Assembly: GCA_964415245.1 (NCBI GenBank)
Contig: CAYQAJ010000175.1
Location: 1-10,879 of the forward strand
Length of the DNA stretch: 10,879 nucleotides
DNA from: CAYQAJ01 sp964415245
Lineage (GTDB): Bacteria; Planctomycetota; Planctomycetia; Pirellulales; Pirellulaceae
Direction of reading: 5' to 3'
Of the stretch, positions 1 through 5,584 are shown piece by piece; within the stretch, counting starts at the first letter, position 1; each line of letters starts with the position of its first letter. The notes beneath the pieces are model-generated. The model worked only from the letters and a program-made list of their open reading frames with translations. It was not told the origin of the DNA and made no database searches. The translations under genes and the position numbers were made by a program.

Positions 1-785
1 ACGTCGCTCAGCAATACCGGTGTCCCGCCTTCCGTGGCGGATAGCACGATCGCTTCCAGATCTTCTTTGCCGCGAATGTAGCCGCGGCCGCGGATCATGT
101 GCTCGGTTTCGGCCATTTCGACCACACGCCCGCCGACGTCGTTATTGGAATCCTTGATCGTGGCGATGACGTTTTGCAGCGGAATCTGATAGAAGAGCAG
201 CTTGCGAGGATCGACTTCGACCTGATACTGCCGGACGGCGCCCCCAACGGTCGCTACCTCGGCCACCCCTGGCACGGACTGGATCTGATACCGCACGTAC
301 CAGTCCTGCAGCGCCCGCAACTCGCCCAGGTCGTGCTGGTTGCCAGCGTCTTCCAGCGTATAGATGAAGACCCAGCCCAGGCCGGTCGCGTCCGGTCCCA
401 GCCGCGGCGTGGCACCCGAAGGCAGTTCGCCTTGGGCTTCGCTCATGTATTCGAGGACGCGACTCCTGGCCCAGTCCATGTCCGTGCCATCCTCGAAAAT
501 AACGTACACGAACGAAAAGCCGAAGAAACTGTATCCACGGATATCCGACACGCCCGACACGGAGAGCATTTTCCTGGCCAGCGGGTACGTCACCTGATCT
601 TCAATCGTCTGCGGATCGCGTCCCTGCCACGGCGTGTAGATGATGACCTGCACATCCGACAGATCGGGGATCGCATCCACGGGAATCGTGTAGGTGGACC
701 AGATTCCAATGACCACGGCGATCGTGGTGAGGATCATCACCAGAAAACGGTTGTCGACGCACCAGGCGATGAGCTTTGCAATCAT
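1..785 (-). CDS. cusA: CusA-like heavy-metal RND efflux pump, N-terminal part (partial)
   Basis: Inner-membrane pump of the HME-RND family, which drives Cu(I)/Ag(I) or related metals out of the cell with proton motive force, working with a periplasmic adaptor and an outer-membrane channel. The visible 261 residues start MIAKLIAWCVDNRFLV, with a first membrane helix at about residues 13-31. They then carry the family signature IPVDAIPDLSDVQVII, followed by QVTYPLARKMLSVSG, YVIFEDGTD and LGPDATGLGW in the order seen in CusA. About three quarters of the usual ~1050 residues, including the methionine relay and later helices, lie beyond the left edge, so metal specificity cannot be judged. The ATG lies 2 bases after the TAA of the adaptor gene, which suggests translational coupling. 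CzcA-type specificity is a less likely alternative, because the DLSDVQVII stretch is CusA/SilA-like. Confidence 0.95.
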   Translation of the reverse strand, partial: MIAKLIAWCVDNRFLVMILTTIAVVIGIWSTYTIPVDAIPDLSDVQVIIYTPWQGRDPQTIEDQVTYPLARKMLSVSGVSDIRGYSFFGFSFVYVIFEDGTDMDWARSRVLEYMSEAQGELPSGATPRLGPDATGLGWVFIYTLEDAGNQHDLGELRALQDWYVRYQIQSVPGVAEVATVGGAVRQYQVEVDPRKLLFYQIPLQNVIATIKDSNNDVGGRVVEMAETEHMIRGRGYIRGKEDLEAIVLSATEGGTPVLLSD

Positions 786-787
786 TC

Positions 788-2647
788 TTATGGCTCCAGT
801 GCATCCAGTTTCGTCCCGCACTTGAGCATCTTCTGTCCCATGTACGGGTTATGAACTTCGGGACTCCACCACAGCCAGCGCTCGTAGCCGACCTTCGCCA
901 TGCCACACTCGAACTGATAGAGTTCGCGGCCGAATAGCGTGTTGCCACCGTGTGCTTCCAGCAGCTTCGTCAGATCATGGCTGATGCGGCCGAAGCGAGT
1001 GCGCGCATCGACGGCGTCGCTGGGCGGTTCGGCGGACAGGCTGGCGACGAGTTCGCGAAACTGGTTCGTATCGGCTTGCAAAGCAGCGACGTCGCTTTCG
1101 GCCGCGGTTTCCGCCAGCGCCTCCGCTGACTCCGACAACGCGGACATTCGCTGCGGCACTTCGTCGAGCTTGTCGTCCGCCAGCGACTCGCTGAGTTGGA
1201 AATAGGCATCGAGCACATGGCGGATTCGACTGCCGGCCACATCGCCCACCGCTTGCTCCAACGTGGCTCGTTGGCTTTCCGGAGGCAGCATTTTCGCCAG
1301 CACGTTCTGAAACTGGCTTTCCGCATTTAACAGAAACGCGCCGGCCGTCACGACTTCCTCGCCAGGTGTCAGGCCGGCCAGCACTTCGTGATAGCGAACT
1401 CGTTCTTCGCCGAATCCCAGCGTGTTGTTTTCGGTCGCGGCGTGCTCGGCGGGGTAAAGCCATTTGTGGCCAAGTTGCACTTCGCGCGGGGAAAAAGTTC
1501 CTGCGCCGCTCTTGACGATCACCACGGCCCGCTGGCCGGACCGCAGTACCGCATCCTCCGGCACGGCCAACATCGAGGGATACTCGTGACGCAAGCGGGC
1601 GCGAGCGAACATTCCTGGCAGCAGCTTGCCATCACGGTTGTCGATGTCGATCCGAACCGGCGCGGTACGCGTCTGCGGTCGCACCTTTTGCTCGATGTAC
1701 GCCACGGTCCCGGAAAACATCTCGCCCGCTTGTTGGCCGACGGAGAGTTCCACGGGTGTGCCGACGGGAACCAACGGCAACTCGTCTTCGTAGACATCGA
1801 CGAACAACCAAAGATGGGAAAGGTCGGCCAGGTGAAAGAGCCAATCGCCTTCGCTCACATACTGGCCTTCCTGCACGTGACGCTCGATCACGGTGCCGCT
1901 GATCGGCGCGTAAACGGGGATTCGGTCCCAAATCTGTTGTCGCTCCGTAAGTTGATCCACTTGCTCGGCCGTCATGCCTTGATACAGCAGCTTTTGGCGG
2001 GCGCTGCTCACGATGGTTTCCGGATCGAGTCCCAAGCTCGCTGTTCCTGGCGTACGGCCTTCTCTCGCACGAACCGCCTTTGCCGCGATAAGAAACTCCT
2101 CTTGCGCCGTGATCAGATGCGGACTGTAGATTTCGGCCATGAGTTCGCCTTTCTCAACGGTCTCGCCAGTGAAGCTGACGTGAAGTTTGTCGATCCGGCT
2201 TTTGCCAGAAATCCACGAGCTGATGCCCGCGTAGCGACGCTCGTCGTAGTCCATGCGGCCCGTTGTGTCGATCTCGCGGTACAACTTGCGACGCATCACG
2301 GGCTTGGTGACGACTCCCGCTTGCTGAACCTGTTGCGCCGTGAGCGTCAAGTGCCGCGGCGCTTCGACGATGCCACCTTCCAGCTCGACCAACGCCATAT
2401 TGCAAATCGGGCAAACAGTGTTTTCCTTGTTGCTTTTGATCTGCGGATGCATAGGGCACCAGAACACCCTGCTCGTATCGACCGACTGGCCGCCGATGCC
2501 CGCCCACGCCAGGGCGGCATGCCCGACGACGTGAGTCTTTTCACGCACCAGGGGAATTGCTGCGTAGGCGACACCCAATGCGATTACCAAGACGAGAGCC
2601 GCGACTTTGCGCCAATGTCGGCGCAGGATGGAAAGTAGTGTTCGCAT
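788..2647 (-). CDS. cusB: CusB-like RND periplasmic adaptor with heavy-metal-binding motif and C-terminal DUF3347-like domain
   Basis: Membrane-fusion adaptor (619 aa) that links the CusA-type pump to an outer-membrane channel and hands metal to it. A hydrophobic anchor spans residues 15-34. A heavy-metal-binding motif follows at 62-90 (FWCPMHPQI ... CPICNM; C64, M66, H67, C79, C82, M84). The adaptor body has the barrel-sandwich and beta-barrel signatures (SGKSRIDKLHV, YAPISGTVIERHVQEGQYV, LWLFVDVYEDEL, LPGMFARARL, AGAFLLNAESQF). Residues about 470-616 form an extra domain like DUF3347, with YQFECGMA near 577-584 and NPYMGQKMLKCG near 600-611. That adds C581, M583, M603, M607 and C610 as possible soft-metal ligands. 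The usual CPICGM is CPICNM here and the DUF3347 CPMA is CGMA. AGGAGG ends 7 bases before the ATG and fixes this start. No CusC or CusF gene is visible. Confidence 0.95.
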   Translation of the reverse strand: MRTLLSILRRHWRKVAALVLVIALGVAYAAIPLVREKTHVVGHAALAWAGIGGQSVDTSRVFWCPMHPQIKSNKENTVCPICNMALVELEGGIVEAPRHLTLTAQQVQQAGVVTKPVMRRKLYREIDTTGRMDYDERRYAGISSWISGKSRIDKLHVSFTGETVEKGELMAEIYSPHLITAQEEFLIAAKAVRAREGRTPGTASLGLDPETIVSSARQKLLYQGMTAEQVDQLTERQQIWDRIPVYAPISGTVIERHVQEGQYVSEGDWLFHLADLSHLWLFVDVYEDELPLVPVGTPVELSVGQQAGEMFSGTVAYIEQKVRPQTRTAPVRIDIDNRDGKLLPGMFARARLRHEYPSMLAVPEDAVLRSGQRAVVIVKSGAGTFSPREVQLGHKWLYPAEHAATENNTLGFGEERVRYHEVLAGLTPGEEVVTAGAFLLNAESQFQNVLAKMLPPESQRATLEQAVGDVAGSRIRHVLDAYFQLSESLADDKLDEVPQRMSALSESAEALAETAAESDVAALQADTNQFRELVASLSAEPPSDAVDARTRFGRISHDLTKLLEAHGGNTLFGRELYQFECGMAKVGYERWLWWSPEVHNPYMGQKMLKCGTKLDALEP

Positions 2648-2732
2648 CGGGGAACCTCCTCTCGACCGCGCGACTCGGTGATAGCGCGCATCGTCAAGCG
2701 ACTGGTAGGGCCATGGGTTCAGGCCAAAGAAC

Positions 2733-2779
2733 TACGACCGGCGGAGAAGTCGGCGCATAACGGTAGCGCCGCGGTCGTA
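2733..2779 (-). other. nested stem-loop between the Cys-rich gene and cusB
   Basis: An 8-bp inverted repeat (TACGACCG at 2733-2740, CGGTCGTA at 2772-2779) encloses a second stem GGCGC/GCGCC (2752-2756 with 2766-2770) with a 9-base loop. It starts one base after the TGA (2780-2782) of the cysteine-rich gene and ends about 85 bases before cusB. No T-run follows, so a classical intrinsic terminator is unlikely. It could stabilise the 3' end of the first message or tune read-through into cusBA. The function is inference. Confidence 0.35.
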
Positions 2780-3184
2780 TCAGGCGTCGATGCGGATGTG
2801 CTTCGCCTGCAGAGAATTTTCAATCGCCGAAGCGATCTCGGATTCGGGATGGGCGAATCGCGATCGAAGAGTGTCGCCCGCATCGCCCAAGAGCGCTTTC
2901 GCCAACGCCAAAGCGAGCGGGTTGTTCTGTCCGTCGCGGCTATCTTTGGGATTCGGACAAGGACAACGCTCCTTCGCAGGTGCCTGCCGAGCCATACAGC
3001 AGCCCATGCCGCAACAACGGCCGTCCTCGGTCCCACAGCAGCACTGAGTCGGCCGTTGAGAAACGGCGACGCGCGTATCACGCTCTGCCCAGCCCATCGT
3101 TTGCGGAACCAACCCCGCGACGGCCAAGCCGACGATCAAGCCGGTCGTGACGGACCATCGAATTGTGCGGCAGGTGAAGTGCAT
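2780..3184 (-). CDS. small secreted cysteine-rich protein, probable metal-handling partner of CusBA
   Basis: I do not recognise a named family. The chosen ATG at 3184 gives 134 aa with a clear signal peptide: basic start (MHFTCRTIRW), hydrophobic core at about residues 12-26, and likely cleavage after GWA at residue 33. The mature part has a dense cysteine/methionine cluster: C48-C49-C50, C57-C58-G-M60-G-C62-C63-M64, then C74 and C76 (CPCP). This is followed by a polar segment (NPKDSRDGQNNP) and a helical, cysteine-free tail. Such clusters fit binding of a soft metal outside the cytoplasm. The gene lies 132 bases upstream of cusB on the same strand, so a periplasmic metal sponge or chaperone for the pump is a reasonable guess. 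A longer reading frame to 3373 is rejected: it adds an arginine-rich stretch without a ribosome site and hides the signal peptide. Confidence 0.75.
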   Translation of the reverse strand: MHFTCRTIRWSVTTGLIVGLAVAGLVPQTMGWAERDTRVAVSQRPTQCCCGTEDGRCCGMGCCMARQAPAKERCPCPNPKDSRDGQNNPLALALAKALLGDAGDTLRSRFAHPESEIASAIENSLQAKHIRIDA

Positions 3185-3191
3185 CGCACTA

Positions 3192-3200
3192 ATTATAGCA
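3192..3200 (-). promoter_or_regulatory. extended -10 promoter element, probably giving a leaderless transcript
   Basis: On the minus strand the sequence reads TGCTATAAT, a perfect TATAAT with the extended TGn motif. Only 7 bases separate it from the ATG at 3184, so transcription would begin at or next to the A of the start codon. No good -35 is seen at 16-18 bases (TTGTCC lies about 20 bases away), which suits an extended -10 promoter. It would serve the cysteine-rich gene and perhaps cusBA. Confidence 0.5.
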
Positions 3201-3373
3201 CATGGCACACTGAGTGCGGACAAGCTCGCATCCGGTATTTTTGGGGCTTCCCGGAAATACTTTTGACTCCGTAGGACGGAACAAGCCGTAAATCGCAGGC
3301 GCAGTCGAGGAGCCCAACCGATGGCCACTTTGACAATCGGGAGGGCCGCCAGCCCTGTCCGGCAGCGGGTCAC

Positions 3374-4828
3374 TCAGCGGTAGCGCTGGCCCTCGGGCGG
3401 GGTCGGCGCGATCTGTTCGCGAGGTTTGGTGCGGGCCGTTTTCAGGTACGCTTCGATCCGCTCCATGACATCGGGAAACTCGGCGGCGCAATTGTTCGAC
3501 TCGCTCTCGTCGGCCGAAAGATCGTACAGCTCCAGCGGAGCATTCGCCCGGGGACGCACGGCCTTCCACTTGCCCCAACGAACGGCCTGAGTCCGAGGTG
3601 GCTCGCCCCCCAGCTCCCAGTACAGGAACCGCGGCGAGTCGTCGTGCGGCGTGCTTCCCGCGAGCACCGGCACCAGCGAACGCCCGTCGACGTCGGCGGG
3701 CACGCGCTTCTGTGCGTCGGGGCCCGCCAATTCGGCCAGCGTCGGCATCACGTCGGCAAAGTAACACGGCACGTCGCTGGTGCGGCCCGGCTCAATCGTC
3801 CCCTTCCAGCGGGCGATCATCGGTACGCGGATTCCCCCTTCGTACATGCTCCCCTTGCTCCCCCGCAGCGATCCGTTCCCGTCGAATGTTTCCAGCAGCG
3901 GTTGCCACGGCCCACCCCCTTGCGCGCCGTTGTCCGACGTGAAGGTCACCAGCGTGTTCTCCGCGATGCCTAGCTCGTCGAGCGCTGCGAGCATCCGCCC
4001 GACGTCGCGATCCATCCGGGAAATCATTCCCGCGTAGGTCGCAAACGGCTCGTCGGCGTCGATGTAGCCCTCGCGCGGGTCGTCGATCGGCACTTCGTCG
4101 AATTTGCCGCGATAGGGGGCGAGCGAATCCTCGGGCACCACCAGCTCGACGTGCGGAATCGTCACCGGCACGTAGCAGAAGAACGGCTCGTCGCCGGCGC
4201 TGCGGCTGCGGAGGTAGTCGAGGGCCCGGTCGACAATCTCATCGTGGGCGTAGCGGCCCCGCCCGCCGTCGGCGTTCCCTTCCAGTACAAACTTCCGATC
4301 GTTCTCCCACAGGTACTCGGGATAATAGAAGTGGGCGTGCACCTGGTGCAGGTAGCCGAAAAACTCGTCGAAGCCCTGCTTGTAGGGCACTCCTTCGGAT
4401 CCGTCTTCTCCCAGACCCCATTTGCCGAAGCAGCCGGTTGCGTAACCGCCGCTCTTGAGCTCTTCGGCCACGGTCCGATCGGCGTCGAACAGCGGCACCG
4501 CCCCCATGTTGGCCCGCACCGGCGTATGCCCCATGTGGTAGCCGGTCATGAGCACGCTGCGGCAAGGAGCGCAGACCGAGCAGCCGGCATATGCCTGCGT
4601 GAATCGCAACCCTTCGGTGGCCAGCCGATCAATGTGCGGCGTGGCGATCTTCGTCCCTCCGTAGCAGCCCAGATGCGCGTGGCCCAAGTCATCCGCCATG
4701 ATGAACAGCACGTTGGGTCGCGAAGCCGCAAGAGGCGGCGGATCGTCGGCAATCGCCTGGCGCGCGGCAACGCCGAAGCAACTCAGACATAACGCGAGAA
4801 TCAGCGCGGCGCGGAGAGTAATCGGCAT
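3374..4828 (-). CDS. secreted type I sulfatase (formylglycine-dependent)
   Basis: Sulfatase-family hydrolase (484 aa), likely periplasmic or exported, removing sulfate esters from polysaccharides or similar substrates. A signal peptide covers about residues 1-28 (hydrophobic LRAALILALCLSCFGVA, then ADDPPP). The catalytic core begins RPNVLFIMADDLG with metal ligands D46 and D47. The activation motif is CAPCRSVLMTG: C86 is the residue converted to formylglycine, with P88, R90 and TG at 95-96. Further active-site pieces are K136 (GKWGLG), H226 (TIPHVE), D299-N300 (TSDNGA) and K325 (RGSKGSMYEGGIRVP). The C-terminal subdomain (LYDLSADESESNN) is present and length is normal. The histidine usual in GKWHLG is G138 here. 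GGAG lies about 7-9 bases before the chosen ATG. The frame stays open upstream to 5257, but that stretch runs through a tRNA gene and is not coding. The exact substrate cannot be read from the sequence. Confidence 0.95.
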   Translation of the reverse strand: MPITLRAALILALCLSCFGVAARQAIADDPPPLAASRPNVLFIMADDLGHAHLGCYGGTKIATPHIDRLATEGLRFTQAYAGCSVCAPCRSVLMTGYHMGHTPVRANMGAVPLFDADRTVAEELKSGGYATGCFGKWGLGEDGSEGVPYKQGFDEFFGYLHQVHAHFYYPEYLWENDRKFVLEGNADGGRGRYAHDEIVDRALDYLRSRSAGDEPFFCYVPVTIPHVELVVPEDSLAPYRGKFDEVPIDDPREGYIDADEPFATYAGMISRMDRDVGRMLAALDELGIAENTLVTFTSDNGAQGGGPWQPLLETFDGNGSLRGSKGSMYEGGIRVPMIARWKGTIEPGRTSDVPCYFADVMPTLAELAGPDAQKRVPADVDGRSLVPVLAGSTPHDDSPRFLYWELGGEPPRTQAVRWGKWKAVRPRANAPLELYDLSADESESNNCAAEFPDVMERIEAYLKTARTKPREQIAPTPPEGQRYR

Positions 4829-4869
4829 GTTCGATCTCCTGCTCTTGCGGGGAAACCGTGTGAAAGTAA

Positions 4870-4942
<73 letters not shown>

Positions 4943-5111
4943 GAGAATTGTCGCCAGCCGCGCTATTGTGCGCTCGATTCCCGCGGCATGCCACGGGCGG
5001 TACAGCTTCGCGAAAAGCGCCGCCCCGCCTTGCGGGCACGTCGCAGCGGGTTGAGGAATGATCGACAGCCCGGCATTCGCACCCGTCCGCGCGAGCGCGA
5101 AAGGAAACCGC

Positions 5112-5480
5112 ATGCAAACCACGGAGCTTGATGTCGCCGCGGATTCGGGCTGCGACGTGAAGCGGCTTATCGAAGAAGTTGCCCAGGAGCTCGGCTTCGT
5201 GGCGACGATGGTCTCGACACTGGCCCAGTATCCCGGTTGCACGCACTGGCACTTCAAGAGGCTGTTTCAAAACCGTCGGGGACTGGCTCAATTTGCGCAG
5301 TCCGCGGAGCAAATTGTGCCTGTCCCCTTCTCCACAGGCGGTTTTGAAACAGCTTCTAAGCGCGGCAAGGAGCGCGGCGTGCTCGAAGCCACGTACTGGC
5401 CGAGCGCGAACCGCGCCTGGCTCTCGTACCGATCGGGCCGCGACGCCGATTGGATTCCCGCCGCCGTTCGGGAGTTCTAG
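5112..5480 (+). CDS. small conserved-type protein (CTHWHFK motif) interrupted in frame by a palindromic repeat
   Basis: Encodes 122 aa. I know this only as an uncharacterised planctomycete-style protein with the pattern GCTHWHFKRG...RGxLExTYWP...SGRxxDWI, and have no function to offer. Here GCTHWHFK (about residues 43-50) is separated from RGKERGVLEATYWP and from SYRSGRDADWIPAAV by some 34 residues. Those residues are encoded by a nested inverted repeat, keep the frame open, and look unlike protein sequence selected for a fold. The start at 5112 has AAAGGA six bases upstream. An in-frame ATG at 5058 has no good ribosome site. The N-terminal part (DVKRLIEEVAQELGFV) is helical. Whether the protein still works with the insertion is unknown. 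The gene is divergent from the tRNA and convergent with the protease gene downstream. Confidence 0.6.
   Translation: MQTTELDVAADSGCDVKRLIEEVAQELGFVATMVSTLAQYPGCTHWHFKRLFQNRRGLAQFAQSAEQIVPVPFSTGGFETASKRGKERGVLEATYWPSANRAWLSYRSGRDADWIPAAVREF
5257..5357. mobile_element. MITE/REP-like nested palindromic element inside a coding region
   Basis: Outer inverted repeats GCTGTTTCAAAACCG (5261-5275) and CGGTTTTGAAACAGC (5339-5353) match perfectly over 15 bp. They extend to 19 bp with one mismatch (5257-5275 and 5339-5357). Inside, 5278-5327 is a second imperfect palindrome: 6 bp, a T-T mismatch, 3 bp, a T-T mismatch, then 8 bp closing on a short loop. The left flank TTCAAG (5253-5258) and right flank TTCTAAG (5354-5360) are similar, as a decayed target duplication would be. 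An insertion of 5259-5360 would be 102 bp, exactly 34 codons. No transposase is encoded, so any movement would depend on an enzyme supplied elsewhere. The core resembles dispersed planctomycete repeats as I recall them; a copy count was not possible. Confidence 0.65.
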
Positions 5481-5498
5481 CGGATTGTAGAAAAGCGG

Positions 5499-5529
5499 GT
5501 GCGCGACGGGTAGCTCGTGCGTCGCGCAC
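5499..5529. terminator. strong stem-loop between convergent genes, possible terminator
   Basis: A perfect 10-bp stem, GTGCGCGACG (5499-5508) with CGTCGCGCAC (5520-5529), encloses an 11-base loop. It starts 18 bases after the stop of the plus-strand gene and lies about 55 bases past the stop of the minus-strand protease gene. On the minus strand it is followed within a few bases by CTTTTCT, so it fits best as that gene's terminator. On the plus strand no T-run follows. Confidence 0.45.
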
Positions 5530-5549
5530 AGCCCGATCTACTGCTCTGG

Positions 5550-5570
5550 ATTCCCCGCTTGCGCGGGAAT
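5550..5570. repeat. ATTCCC...GGGAAT hairpin, dispersed-repeat type
   Basis: ATTCCC and GGGAAT flank a two-base-pair inner stem with one bulged C and loop TTGC. The wider context TGGATTCCCCGC...GCGGGAATGA matches a kind of short intergenic repeat found in many unrelated bacteria. It sits 15 bases from the protease stop codon and could help end transcription from either side. Copy number here is one. Confidence 0.4.
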
Positions 5571-5584
5571 GAAGCGCTGCATCC

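Noticed and set aside
99..854. Plus-strand open frame opposite cusA
   Set aside because: The minus strand encodes conserved CusA residues throughout; the plus-strand frame is a shadow in GC-rich DNA.
1388..2638. Long plus-strand open frame (416 codons) opposite cusB
   Set aside because: It mirrors the codons of the clearly coding cusB on the other strand, is rich in His and Arg, and has no recognisable domain.
3268..3280. Small hairpin TCCGT-AGG-ACGGA downstream of the sulfatase, next to a GTATTT...AAATAC repeat
   Set aside because: Stems of 5-6 bp with no T-run; too weak to call a terminator, though transcription of the sulfatase must end in this region.
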